Source: Euwallacea fornicatus (Eukaryota; Arthropoda; Insecta; Coleoptera; Curculionidae). Taken from it: DNA of 64,000 bases. Of this stretch, positions 49,542 to 61,900 are shown in pieces. Where the stretch lies: positions 1,426,001-1,490,000 of the forward strand of contig NC_089575.1 of NCBI RefSeq assembly GCF_040115645.1. The letters run 5' to 3'. How positions within the stretch are numbered: the stretch's first letter is position 1; the number at the start of each line of letters is the position of its first letter. The notes under the pieces were generated by a model. The model saw only the letters and a program-made list of their open reading frames with translations. It made no database searches and was not told the DNA's origin. Both the position numbers and the translations under genes were made by a program.

Positions 49542-50801
49542 ATGAGTGTCGAGGAGGAGGTCATGAGAATCCAGAAAAAACTGAGCAAAATGACTTCTGA
49601 TGATGGCAGTGTAGGTTTCTCCAATGTTTTTGTAGGTCTGCAATACTCATGAAAAATTAAGAAATTCCCGTTTAGTTATTTTTAGAACTAGTACTTATGC
49701 AAGTCTTTTATCGTTGTCCTTTACTAAACTAAAAAAATCATTTTGACTAAATAATGCTTATATACTCCTATTTAATTAATCATTAGGGACAAGAGCAAGC
49801 TCTGGATCTCCTTCAAGAGCTTCAAAACCTCAAAATAAATTTGGATGTTTTGACAAAAACTCGTATAGGAATGACAGTAAATGCCCTTCGGAAGTCCAGC
49901 AAAGACGATGAAGTAATAGCTTTGGCAAAAACTCTCATTAAAAACTGGAAGAAATTCTTAAGTAACTCTGACAGTAGCAGTAAAGTATCCAGTTCATCAG
50001 ACAGTAAAGACTCAAAGAAGGAAGAGAAAAGAAAGGAGGACAAGTCCAAGAAGGAAGACAAAGAAAAGGATAAAAAGCTTCCTACCAGCTTTCCCCCCAC
50101 TAGCGTTACTACAAACAGTGTAAGATTGAAGTGCAGGGAAATGTTGGCAAGTGCACTAAAAACTGACTCCAACAAGGAGGATTTTGAAGGTAATTTGATG
50201 ATTCTTAAAAGATTTGGAAGATAATTGTTGGGTGAATTAGGCTGTGCAAGTGCTGAAGAACTGGCAGAAGAACTGGAGGAGGCTATTTTCCAGGAATTCA
50301 AAAACACAGACATGAAATATAAGAACAGGGTCCGGTCCAGAATTGCTAATTTAAAGGATGTGAAAAATCCCACATTGAGAACCAATTTCAGAATAGGGGC
50401 TATCAGTGCACAAAGGTAAATATGCCAATATTTAGAAACTAAACAATTATTCCCTAAGTTGATCTTGTCACAGAACATGACTGGACTTTTCTTTCTTAGG
50501 TTGGCTGTAATGACTGCTGAAGAAATGGCAAATGACGAAGTGAAGCAGTTAAGGGAGAAGTTTAATAAGGAGGCTATAAATGACGCGCAGTTGGCTACTG
50601 CTCAGGGTAAGCTTTTCATTTTTATTGAGAATTTTTCTAAGAGACCTGTTCAAAACAGGTACGAAAACGGACATGTTGAAGTGTGGTAAATGCAAGAAGC
50701 GCAATTGCACATACAATCAACTGCAAACCCGGTCCTCTGATGAACCTATGACAACCTTTGTCCTCTGTAATGAGTGTGGAAACAGGTGGAAGTTCTGTTG
50801 A
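49542..50801 (+). CDS. TfIIS: Transcription elongation factor S-II (TFIIS)
   Basis: Binds stalled RNA polymerase II and stimulates transcript cleavage so elongation can resume. Exons 49542-49610, 49787-50189, 50241-50415, 50500-50606 and 50659-50801 give 298 residues. The N-terminal TFIIS/LW domain includes LDVLTKTRIGMTVNALRK and IKNWKKFL. A Ser/Lys/Glu-rich linker follows. The central polymerase-binding domain contains NTDMKYKNRVRSRIANLKD. The C-terminal zinc ribbon has CGKCKKRNCTY and CNECGNRWKFC, with the catalytic acidic hairpin RSSDEPMTTF. Intron 2 (50190-50240) is only 51 bases, a multiple of three, and holds an in-frame TAA; splicing it restores the conserved join EDFEGCASAEE. All key residues are intact. 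Confidence 0.96.
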
Positions 50802-51244
50802 AATGTATTTTATGATTAAGTGGCATATGCTCCTTTCCCTTAAAGTTAACTTAAGTGATGTGAGTTAAAGTTTACTCATATCATCCCAAAGGTAATAACA
50901 AAACAAAGAATGCAAGTTTTTGTTTAAAGACTTATAATAAATCTTCATACAAACAGATATAATTTTTAAAAAGTGGGTGGTACTTAAATGCATGACTGGG
51001 AATTAAATTAACCAACTTAAAAAGTTCAAAATAACAACGCAATTTCTCAACAGCGAATAGAAGAGCGAGACATATTGAAATAATTTTGCTCAGCTCTATT
51101 AGGAATTTTAGATAAAAAGCAAAATATATTTTATTCATCATCTAAGTGTCCAGTCTATACTGCTCCCAGCACATGTGCAAAAACACTTATCTCTACATTA
51201 AAAGCATTATTGAAATTTTGACAAATCCGAAATACCATAGATTA

Positions 51245-51730
51245 TCGAATATTTGATCTGTTGAAAGAATTTGTCACAGGAATCATTCCCTCCATGTCGT
51301 GGGATTCAAACTTAGACAATGGAGTGACAACATCAAAACGTTTCTTCACAAATTCGCAATACCAAGTGGTCATACCAATTGTAATTTTTCTCAATTTTGT
51401 GACACTTGGTTCAGATCGACTTAATGATTATGTTTACCTTTCCGGGATTCACCGCAATACCAGATCTTGGTGAAAATATAGCAGAAAAATTTAAGTACTT
51501 TGATAGAAAGGATATTTCTCCCTTGTCAGGATAAATCTCGTGTGTTTGCGACGTTCTAAAATGATCGGAAAAACCTCCAGATGCTCTTCAACAATAGGGG
51601 CGGAAATAATTATGTCATCTAGATTATTAAGGCTTAAATTTTGTGTCCAAAATTTCTTAACCAGACGATGAAAAGTAGCCAGAAAGGCATTTTTTAACAC
51701 GTCGGGATACAGTGACCAATTCAAGATATT
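51245..51730 (-). pseudogene. Gypsy-type LTR retrotransposon polymerase remnant
   Basis: Minus-strand frame 51724-51491 contains NNLDDIIISAPIVEEHLEVF, the reverse transcriptase catalytic block (usual form Y-L-D-D-I-I-V then E-E-H-L-x-H-L), preceded by PDVLKNAFLATFHRL, which matches the family's P-F-G-L-K-N-A-P-A-T-F-Q-R-L. Past a break, 51400-51290 reads KLRKITIGMTTWYCEFV and DVVTPLSK, matching the connection region (L-R-R-F-L-G-M-x-x-Y-Y-R-R-F-I, then A-x-P-L-x-x-L). The first catalytic Y is replaced by N and the frame is broken. No LTRs were seen. Confidence 0.72.
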
Positions 51731-52055
51731 CTATGTTCAACAAATTTTACATTGAGCAATGAAAACCGAAATTTTATTAGAATATTGGTGCGAAAACCAA
51801 CCACTTTTTTTATTGCTGGTATGTAATATAGTATTTTACCAAACAGCAAGTATTGCCATTCTCAGAAAGGTATAAATATATACCAAAAGCCAAATTTATA
51901 TTTTTAAGTAAAATAGTGTGAGTAATTATTTATTTTATAAGTATGAACATATGAAAATATTTTGAGTTCAAATTATTGCAATTTTAACATCAAAATTCGC
52001 AGTATCACATCAAGTGTATAACGAATATAAAATTTTAATTTTATGGCTGAGATAC

Positions 52056-52316
52056 AGGTATCACCAGTTCAAGTGGAAACATGGGAATTGTGCACATGGT
52101 AAGAAAAACGGCACAAGATTCAATATACTTTCGACAAAAACGAACGAAATGGGCACAGTCAGTCCGGTGGGCGTGCCAACTTCGATGTTTAGATTAATAT
52201 CGTTTTTCTCTGCATTTGTGGTACTTCATTAGTATTTGTTAAAGACATATTAAACTTTGTGCGCCTTTTCTCCCACTTGCACAATCCCTATGGTTCTATT
52301 TGAACTGGTGATACCT
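52056..52316. repeat. MITE with about 60-bp terminal inverted repeats
   Basis: The left arm begins AGGTATCACCAGTTCAA and the right arm ends TTGAACTGGTGATACCT. Pairing continues inward with scattered mismatches through GGATTGTGCA-like sequence for about 60 bases, around a centre of roughly 140 bp. No coding capacity. A further GGGTGATACCCC occurs at about 52419. Confidence 0.7.
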
Positions 52317-52987
52317 ATATATAAAATATTCAAGATTAATAATGTATAACAATCGATACTTTTTATAATAAAATTTTATTTTAACATGGTATGTTGGCGC
52401 ACCATTGGGAAGAAATGGGTGATACCCCATAGACTTAGCTTAACGTTAAGGGCAAGGGATGACTTTAAGAACACACCAGAGACAGGGTCTCAAGATGTTC
52501 AGTTGTGTTTGACGTGAATAATGACTTATTATTTTATTAATGTTATATTTTCGCGTTGTACCTTGAAAATCGCAAGGGTAAATTGCGAAACCAACAACTG
52601 CTTGTTTTGAGATATGCAGTCGTTTCTTTTTGGTCTGTGACACTATTTTATTAGCAAGAGTAGTTAACAATTTAAAGGTTTCGAAATATGGAAAATGTTT
52701 ACCTGATTAAGGATCATTGGAAATTGAATAAAACTTACCGTTGTGAGGAGCATGTAGACTTTGATTTTGTGTTTATTCAGTTATGGAGATAAGGAATTAT
52801 TCTTTGGAATGGAACTTATACAGGTGAATTTGGGTTCCATTTTCGATCAAATGGCAACTTGAAAAAAAGTTCAAATTTATTTTTAAACATTTTATAAAAG
52901 CTTTAACATAAAACACAAAATTTATTTATATGCTTTCTATATACCTTTAAGTTCATGGTTCAGCACCAATTGAAACTAGAATGGAGC

Positions 52988-52993
52988 TTTATT
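52988..52993 (-). terminator. AATAAA overlapping the Noduler-like stop codon
   Basis: On the minus strand the sequence GCTTAAATAAAG places AATAAA so that it shares one base with the TAA stop. If used, the 3' UTR would be only some 20-30 bases. Other A/T-rich hexamer variants lie further downstream. Confidence 0.4.
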
Positions 52994-54052
52994 TAAGCCA
53001 CTTTGATAATTCCACTTGGCTTGGCCACCCAGAAGGTACCTCCGTCCAGGGCCACAGTGGCACTGTAAAAAAATTCACAAATACAGTTGAATTTATCATT
53101 GAGTGATGTGAAATTATTAATTTATTTTCGTATTCAAATCGATGTTAAAACAAGTGTTCCGCAAACGTTTCGAAAACTTACACATTTTACGGAACATCGC
53201 AGGAAAACGACCACATCTCGTGAATAATTGCAGATTTAACGTCAAAAACAAATAGAACCGTAAAGATACAAAACTGGCTGGATATCAGATCACTTCCATT
53301 GAAAAACGGAGGCTCTCTGATATTAAACAAAAACTAAACCGATGTGAATACTGCGTGTCCACAGCAGGGGAAATATTTATTTCGCAGAATGCTCAAAGCG
53401 GACGGTTCTAAAATCCATGAAGCGACTAGGCGCTTTACGAAGACATGTCAAATCTGGATGAAACTGAAAGCTCCTCTCCACCAATGAACCAATACCAAAT
53501 GTTATTTAAGATTTTTAAATACTTACTAAACAGTGTATTTGCCAGCCTTTGCTGGTGCTTTCCAAACGAGTTCCACATCCTTCTTGTCCACCGCGTTCTT
53601 ATGCGTAGCTGCGCTCTAAATAATACAACAAAAAAAAACAACATAAAACTCCTTATTGCCGTCTTTCGACTTACTCCCTTGGTTCCAAAACAATTCACTG
53701 TTTTGATGTACTTGTGATTACCCGGAATCTGGAAGGTACCTACTGCTTTATCGGACTCTCTGACTTGAACAAAGAATCCTATAAAAGAAATTTACTTGCA
53801 AACCAACATGGCATACTATTGCAAAGAAATTACTATACCTTTAAAAGGTTGTCCTGAGACTGTAATCAATACTTCTTCACCAGGCTGCACCTCACTCTTA
53901 TCGAGGGTAACTTTATAGGGAAATGGGGATTTTTGGGGCGCCACCGGGTGCTTTGGGGTCATATCTTCACAAACCCCTTCGGGAGCCCCTGCCGAGTAAC
54001 CCCAGGCAGCAGCCACAAGGGAGAAGAGTGTGACGATCAAGAATTTGGTCAT
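52993..54052 (-). CDS. Secreted Reeler-domain defence protein (Noduler/Hdd11-like)
   Basis: Insect-type haemolymph immune protein; relatives bind microbial surfaces and promote nodulation or are induced by bacteria. Exons 54052-53839, 53778-53675, 53615-53527 and 53062-52993 give 158 residues. A signal peptide is visible (MTKFLIVTLFSLVAAAWGYS), followed by the Reeler start GAPEGVCEDMTPKHP. The domain continues with GEEVLITVSGQPFKGFFVQV, an IPGNHKYIKTVNC segment, AVDKKDVELVWKAPA and the end GTFWVAKPSGIIKVA. The two Cys expected to form the Reeler disulphide (in VCED and VNCFG) are present. An ATG nine codons upstream is in frame, but starting at MTKF gives a better signal peptide. A TATA box stands about 60 bp upstream. 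Confidence 0.9.
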
Positions 54053-54111
54053 TTCGGTTTCCTTAAAACACGTTTCCATTTATTTAATTAATGGAATTTC
54101 ACACCATTAAT

Positions 54112-54119
54112 CTTATATA
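54112..54119 (-). promoter_or_regulatory. TATA box of the Noduler-like gene
   Basis: TATATAAG on the minus strand, about 60 bp before the chosen ATG and about 30 bp before the likely start site, giving a 5' UTR of roughly 30 bases. It is the clearest TATA promoter in the window and fits an inducible gene. Confidence 0.6.
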
Positions 54120-57100
54120 TGTCGATGTATATAAGTCCTTATAAGGCGATTACGACACCATAATCACCAGCATAAACGCTATTTCTTAATTTTTCTTGTT
54201 TGGTAATACTTTATTTGCATAGTTGCAACAGCTAAAAAATATCTATTTCGCCGATAGAATGAAATTTATCCATTTGAAGAAATCTCTTCCTGAAACCATT
54301 ATGCGGCATATAATTGGAATATCTAACCTTGGTGCCCAAATCCTCATCCTCGTTACGATCAAATTAAGGTAATTAGCATACAAACGCTCGAAGGTCACAC
54401 AAGTCCCTAGGATATGAGTGGCAATGGAAAAGCATTTATTACTCAACTTATTAAAAGGCATATAATTAAAAAAAATGCTTAATTATTACATTTTTCAAGT
54501 CATAATAACCGGATATGCATAAAAAAAGCATGTACCTGCACCCTAAAATATTTATATAGTTTTGTGTCAACGCATCTTGCAGCAGCAGCAATAAATCTGC
54601 TGTGTATGCCGATTGATGAACGAGGAAGCCACAAGGATCATTACCATTTTTAGCAAAACAAAAAGATATACAAATGGAGAGTGGACACATATAGACACTA
54701 ATAGGAACAATTACTTAGCCATCAATCTCGCCTTGGAAATAATTTAATAGTTAGATCAAGCTAGGAGTGGACAATGGTCAAGGACTGTTAACTTTGAATT
54801 GTCATTTTTTCCGCGTATCAACGCAAATAAACCCTTCACAATAAATGAAGTGTAATGAATTTATGGAGGTAAAAACATGTACAGAAGGCACTTGTCACAA
54901 TGTAAAGTGATATTTCTATCACTGATGGGATAATGTACAATTTTCTTGAAGCATTATCGCTAGCTCAGCATTAAAGGCGGCAAGGTTTGGAATAATTGCT
55001 GTTTGATGAAATATTTGTGAAGCGATTTGTACTGTAATTGTGTATAATTAATATTTAGTTTTTTGCAAAAAATTTATTAGATTCTAGTTGGAATTTATCA
55101 AATATTTGCTATTTGAAGCTCGTATGTCTGTCGTTGCCTAAAAAACTTCAAATTCGTTGCGATAAAAATCCAAAAACGAACCACAAAGTTGAACTAAAAC
55201 ATACCCTTATACATCGTATACTCTCACATTGATTCTCAATATTAAATAAAGAATAATCTTAAAAAGACCATCTGTCAATCAACAGACTACTGTGCTATAC
55301 ATACCCATACCTTGTCTTACTTTATGTAACCTTATGAACACTGGCTGATACTGAACTGAAGCTGGCGACCAAGAACTTCTCAATATTTACTTTCAAATCC
55401 ATCCATCAGCTGGGAGGGTTAGCAACGGCTATAAGTGCACATTTCAATAATTATTGTTGTTATTGCGTAATATAGGTTTTGGAGTGTGTGTGTATGTGTG
55501 ACCCAATGCTGTATAATTAAATTCAGAGATATTCCTTTCAGATTTGAATCTCCATGTGTCTAAAAGAAGGATTAAATTTGGGGATTTGTTAATGAATAAA
55601 TTATTGGTCTTTATAGCAGTTTTTTTTTACCAATAAAGACAAACCTTTTCTCCATTCACATAAAGAGCAATGATTTTTGCATTTCATTGACATACATTTT
55701 AATATTTGTTCTGCCTTCTCATAAATTATTGTTATTTGTGATTTTGAGGTATTACAAGTTTAGTCACCTTACATACAATAATTTACTTGTACCACACTAA
55801 TCTAGCCAAAATTGAATAGTATACATAATTGAGTGACCATGTATCTGCTTATGATTATTAATAAAATATGTGAGTTCTTCCTTTGAAATCAAGTCAACCA
55901 AAGGCTAATATATTTGAATTAAATTGAAACGCTACACTCCATTTCTAAGAATCATTATTTCTTTTAATGGAGCCCACTAATTAAGGCAACAACTGCATCT
56001 GGCTTCTGTAAGTAATTTGTCACTTCGTAATAAAAGCATTGATAGATTTGCATTGGTCTGATTGTGACATCTTATCAGGCTTGACATTCTTCACAAAAAC
56101 GTTACAGATTACCAAAACCCTCTTTGCTCTGAAATGTAAATATGCCCTAAATTCTTAATCCTTCAGAAAGAAATTTTGATTATTAATGCTCAATTTAAAA
56201 CTAATTTGACTGTATAGCATCCTGAATAAGAATTTCCAAAGAATATTTATTATGATCCATAGTGATTCCTGCTCCTTCTAATGCAAAAAGAACAATTGAG
56301 CCACTGAAAGTCTAATCATAATTATATATAAAATTGGGTTCTTGACTTAAAATAATTTTTAATAATTCCTTTAACTGCTTAGACATCAAACTCAGCATCT
56401 CAAAAATAATCTGACAGTTAAATAAATCTGAAGGCTTGTTTCTGAAAAAATAACAATCGATGTCTAAAGAGGAAAGCAAATTTTTGCAGAATTTCACATG
56501 CTTTTCTACATATAAATATTAATGCCCCTCAGAGGAATAAAACACATTAAGTTAAATCTACCCAATATCATGTTGTAAGTTTACATTCAAGTTTAAATTA
56601 CCGAAAAAGACTTCTTTGCTGAATAAATATATACGCAAATTTTATTTCTTATCCTTGCATCTAATGCCTTTATGTTTGCGGGCACTGATTTTAAGTAGGG
56701 TCTCGTAAGTCGCAGTAATAGCAAATTATATGACATCGAGAGTAGATGCGAGGCATTATTATTAATATAAAACAAAAAATTAAGAACAACAATTTACCCG
56801 TTGCCTGGAGGGTTCTTTGCAAGGGAAGCAAATGTGTTTGAAAGTCACCTTCCATGTTTTAAGTTTGTTCTGGGTGGTTTCTTTTTCAGTCAATTATGTT
56901 GTTGACTTATTAAAGAATTGAGAAGGTTACACTTCTGCTTTGAAATGTAGGTGTGTGTCTACGTAATTTCGAAGTTTATTTTCTGTTATTTGAGTAAAAC
57001 ACAAAATATGAAATCAGATAAAACAATAAACAACAAACATAACCACAAACTTCTTCATAAGTAGTTTCGGCGAAAGCTGGTTACATTCGACGTAATTGTT

Positions 57101-57419
57101 TTCATTACGCAATGAAGGTATGAGCTGCCTCTGTCTTACATATTCATTGCAAGGAGTGAGAGTGCGATACAGAATTAAGAAGGATAAGGAAATCAAACAA
57201 CCGTGAACCGGATAGTTTTTTTTGAAAGTCAAAAACTCGGAGTAAAAATTTAAACGTCAACGTCAGAAATGGTTAAAGTTCTGTAGGATTTACATCTAAT
57301 AAACATTTAGGGTTTAGCTTAACTTTTTTTACTCTTTATGTATCAAATGGATTTTACCATGTTCTTTTGAAAAAAAGACAGTTCCGAATTAAAATTAATC
57401 AGTGGTTCTTCAAGACACA
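54120..57419. other. 3.3-kb intergenic region between the Noduler-like gene and ATG3
   Basis: AT-rich, with a short GTGTGTGTATGTGTG run near 55485 and a tract of nine T near 55620. No coding or RNA gene recognised. It contains the upstream regions of both divergent genes; AACGTCAACGTCA at about 57253 lies some 165 bp before the ATG3 start. Confidence 0.5.
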
Positions 57420-58678
57420 ATGCAGAACGTCATAAACAGCGTAAAAGGTACAGCCTTAGCTGTGGGTGAATATTTGACCCCTATTTTAAAGGTAAAAATT
57501 GTTATCGAATTCGATCAACATCTCATAACTCTTCTATATAGGAGTCCAAGTTTCGGGAAACGGGCGTATTAACCCCCGAAGAATTCGTAGCCGCTGGAGA
57601 CCATTTAGTACATCACTGCCCTACCTGGCAATGGGCTGCAGGGGACGAATCAAAAACTAAACCTTATTTACCGAAAAACAAGCAATTTTTAATAACACGG
57701 CATGTGCCATGTCCTAAAAGGTATTTCTCATAACAAACTCTCCTGAAAATTCATTAAACCTTGCCTATTATTTAGATGTGAACAGATGGAATATTGCAAT
57801 GAGTTGGAGAAAATAATAGAGTCCGATGATGCAGACAATGGATGGGTAGATACACACCATTATGACAAAGAAACATCTTTGGTAGAAGACAAAATATCTG
57901 AGATGACTTTAGAGAAGGTAAAAAAAAAGCGAAGTTTTACATAACAAAATTTCATTCATAAATCAGACAGAGAGCATGGAAGAAGCAGCCATGCGAACAG
58001 ATTCCATAGAAAATGATGATGGGGAGGATGAGGAAGGAGAGGCAGCTGATATGGAAGAGTTTGAAGAAAGTGGGATGCTAGAAGATGATCAGGTAGGACA
58101 AAAACTGTAATTGCCACAAAAATAAGTGAGGAAGATTTTATAGATTGCCAAAATAGTTAAACCAATAATGGCAGGAAAGAGTACTGACGAGGAGGGAGAA
58201 ATAGTAAAGACTCGCACATATGATTTGCATATAACTTACGATAAATATTACCAAACACCTCGAATGTGGCTGACAGGATACAATGAAGTAAGAATTGACA
58301 TTTTAATTCCGAAATTTTCATTTATTTACGTTTTACAGAGACATGAGCCTCTGACCACAAATGAATTCTTTCAAGACATTAATAAGGATTACGCTATGAA
58401 AACGGTAACCATGGAATCCCACCCGCATTTGAGTGTTCCCAAAATGGCCTCTGTCCATCCTTGCAAGTAAGTTTAGATATTTTCCTTTAATGGAAATTTG
58501 TTGGAATTTGTCTTTCAGACACGCAGAGGTGATGAAAAGCATCATTCAAACAGTCACTGATGGGGGAGGTGAATTAGGGGTTCACATGTATTTAATTATA
58601 TTTTTAAAGTTCATGCAGTCAGTTATACCCACCATAGAATATGATTATACTCAGAATTTTAACTTGAAGCAAGATTAG
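57420..58678 (+). CDS. Atg3: Ubiquitin-like-conjugating enzyme ATG3
   Basis: E2-like enzyme that attaches Atg8/LC3 to phosphatidylethanolamine during autophagosome formation. Exons 57420-57491, 57542-57720, 57776-57917, 57967-58092, 58144-58287, 58339-58466 and 58519-58678 join in phase for 316 residues, the usual length. The N-terminal amphipathic helix is MQNVINSVKGTALAVGEYLT. ESKFRETGVLTPEEFVAAGD and WQWAAGD follow. An acidic flexible region (EDEEGEAADMEEFEE) corresponds to the Atg7/Atg12-binding insert. Then come RTYDLHITYDKYYQTPRMWL and the catalytic HPC motif (Cys about residue 263, human Cys264), split two bases into the next Lys codon. The C-terminus ends VIPTIEYDYTQNFNLKQD. All conserved elements are intact. 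Confidence 0.97.
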
Positions 58679-58959
58679 GTTAATTAAATTCTATTTCCTT
58701 TTTCTAAACCGCTTATTACTTTAGTTGCATTGTTCTACATCTACTTTTTTACTTTACAAGTGTATGATTGTCAAAAATACCAAATTTTATAGGAAAATTG
58801 TAAATTGAATGTCATTAAAATGGAGTCAAATTTGCTGATACAAAAATATACCTACTCCTGTTTAAACAAAATTAAAAATGTTTTTTTTTTCATCCTGATC
58901 ATAAGAAACTAAATGTTCAGGGGTAAAAATGGTATCCGCAAAACAGGTATTAATGAAAA
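58679..58959. other. Convergent spacer between ATG3 and ZAD zinc-finger gene
   Basis: About 280 bp holding both 3' UTRs. Nothing else recognised. Confidence 0.6.
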
Positions 58960-61900
58960 TCAATTTAAGAACGACGACCCATCAAAAGCGGTAATAAAAC
59001 ACACTTTCCCGTCTTCCGATAAGAAAGCTGGTTTGTCCTCTGCATTATTTGAATTTTCTGCTACGAAATGTAACTCCCCTAGATTTACCTCAGAAATATC
59101 GATCTAAAAAAATATGCTATTTTTCTGATGTTTTGTAGATTTATTTCCTACCTCTTCTTTTATTTTCCCATCAGTTTCTTCCAAAATTTTCTGATCGGGA
59201 ACAATATCGAAACTAACGAAAGTGCCGTCAGGTAATAATCCTTTTAATTCGTCATTTGCAGAGGAAACTATTGGAATCGCTTCTCCGTTTGTACTGGTGA
59301 GACTAAAAGTGTTGCCTTCTTCATCTAATATTTGAATTTGAAGTTCTCCGTGATCCTGAAATAACACAAATAAAAAAAATCAATATCATTCCCCCAACAC
59401 CATATCACCTCAGAAACACTACTTTGATCCATGATTTCATTCCTTATGTCACTTTTTGGTAGGAATGTCCGTGATTCAACACTCTCAGACATATTAGCCC
59501 CACTTTTCTTTAAATGGGTTTTCATGTGTCTGTTGTAGTTAGCATTACTGAAGAAAGATCTATTGATTAAATCAACAAATATTAATGTAAATCAATTGAA
59601 AATTTTCTGATAAACCATTTAAGCTTACTTATCGCATTTGCTACATTCTTGCTTTTTGAATTTGTTCGTGTTATCCGTATGAGTTCTTTCATGTCTGATT
59701 AAAGTCCAAGAATCTGTGAAAGTTCTCGTACATTGCTTGCAACTAAACGGCTTCACCCCGAGGTGACGTCGAATATGAATGTCACAACCGTGTTTATATG
59801 GGAATTTCTTTGGACAATGAGTACAAGCATATGGCCGATCTCCTATTAGCGAGTATACAATCAGAAATACGACTATTCTACAGGGAAAAATTACCCGTAT
59901 GTCTTCTCATGTGAATCTTGCATTGCGTCAGGGTCGTGAATTTTAATTCGCATACACTACAAGGGTATGGTTTCTCTCCCGTATGAATGCGTTCATGCTC
60001 CTTTAAATTTCCGCTTTGGGTGAACTTCTTTTTGCATATTACGCACTCGTAGGGTTTGCTCCCAGTATGAATTCTACGAGTACCCGAAAAACATCGAATG
60101 TGTATTTAAATATTTTATTTCCTTAAATTAAAATAAGCAACAACAGAGCATTAATGTTTTCTCAAATCGTCATGCAAATCTTCCTGATTTCTAAGAAGCA
60201 CCTCATTAGAGCACAAAATTGTTACCAAACATTGATAATTTTCAGACACATAAAATTTAACTACAAATAAATAAATAAATTGATTTTCGCTTACCTTAGA
60301 TGCACCATTAGCGAATGTTTATGCATAAATTCCTGATCGCACACCGAACAAACGAACCTCACACCCTTATGAACACTCATATGAGCCGCTAAAGTATACT
60401 TGCTTTTAAACAGTTTATTACAATCGGCACATTTGAAGTCTTTGTCGTCTGTATGAACTGCCTGATGGCGATGCAGCAATTGGCGATGTTTAAAGGTTTT
60501 ATTACACTTAAGACACACGTAGCTACAAGCAAGGAAGAAGGTAACTCTTATACTTGAAATATATAAATTATATATACCTCTTATTTGAATGCGCAATGTT
60601 TACGTGATAATCAAGACTATTAGCAAATCGGTACGTTTTTTCACAGAATTTACATTTAAATTTTTGTGGGTGTCCCGAGTCAGATATTTTTAGGTGGGTT
60701 GCTGTATGGTTATCCAAGGTGCAGGAGTAAGCAAATGTCCTATAAAATTAAAAAAACCTCAAGTCTGCGTGAAGGAAAAGGGAAATTTGATTACCTACGT
60801 ACTTGTCACAAATATCACATCTGAATGGTCCATTCACGTCCCCACTGGGGTCAGTTTTGAAGTGTCCTTCACCGTTCTGTTGAAAACATTTTAGTTAAGC
60901 TCCGAATTTTTTTAATTTAATTTGTTACTCACATTCTCCGATGTGGAAATTTCCCTGTGATAATTTTCACTCTGCTTTTCACTGTCCTCAAGTGTGCAGG
61001 CCTGACTCTTATTCAAGTCAACTAAATGCGCTTTTTCGTGCAAATCACGCCAACTGCGGTTTTTAAACTTTTTGGCACAAACTTTGCAACTATATGTTTT
61101 ATTATTTGCTTCTGAAAAATCCAAATAGTAATTATTAAATTGATGTAAAACGATTTTAATTAATACGCTTATTGCGCCCCCTTTTGGTGTCCCCAAATAT
61201 CAATTCTTGATCTACTACTGTTCCATTCAGTTTTTCTACAACCTTTCCAATCACAACTTTCTGTTTTGGTTTATTTTTAAAAATTTTTTCTTCATCAAAT
61301 CCCCCTATTTCTTCAGCGTTTTCTATTACTCCCTGATTTTTTAATATTTGAGTCAATTCTTTTCCCTGAAATTTTTAATAAATTCACAATGTTAGTTACA
61401 TATGCTTTAAAAGAGGTACCTGTACAACTCCTGCAAATCTTGCTGGGGGCTTTACGTTTCTCCTTAAACGACCAGCAGGAGATTTTTCTGTGGGCATAGG
61501 ATCTACTTTTTCTGGTACAATACATGAACTTATAGCTTTTTCTTTTTCATGTGGAGATTCATCATTCTCCACTTTTTTTACTGATTCTTTGCGAGGCCTA
61601 CCTTTCCTTCGTTTAGGTTTATCTGATCCAGCAACTTTTAAATGCAGTGGATGATCTTCAGAAAACAGGGGACCGTCAGTATATACTAAATAAATGTATG
61701 TAATGAATATAAAACTTTTAAAAATAGCATTTAAGGTTTACTTTGAATGATGAACTTTTCACCATTTTCGTCACTTTGTATTGAGTAGGTTTCAACTCGA
61801 GCATTTGTATTGTGATTTTGTAGTGCCTGCTCCAATTTCATTCTCTCTGCTTCTTCTCGAACCAGGATAGCTTTCTGAGCTTTTAGTAAACTGCGTAATT

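Larger units (their letters stand above)
50802..52992. other. Intergenic region with retroelement and MITE remnants
   Basis: Downstream of TFIIS and downstream of the Noduler-like gene. It holds a gypsy-type reverse transcriptase remnant (51245-51730) and a small inverted-repeat element (52056-52316). The rest is AT-rich with no recognised gene. Confidence 0.5.

Noticed and set aside
53722..53722. Apparent donor CCGG|GTAATC in the Noduler-like gene
   Set aside because: Reading through gives the conserved IPGNHKYIKTVNC segment, so this is exon sequence, and the true donor is GGA|GTAAGT at 53675/53674.
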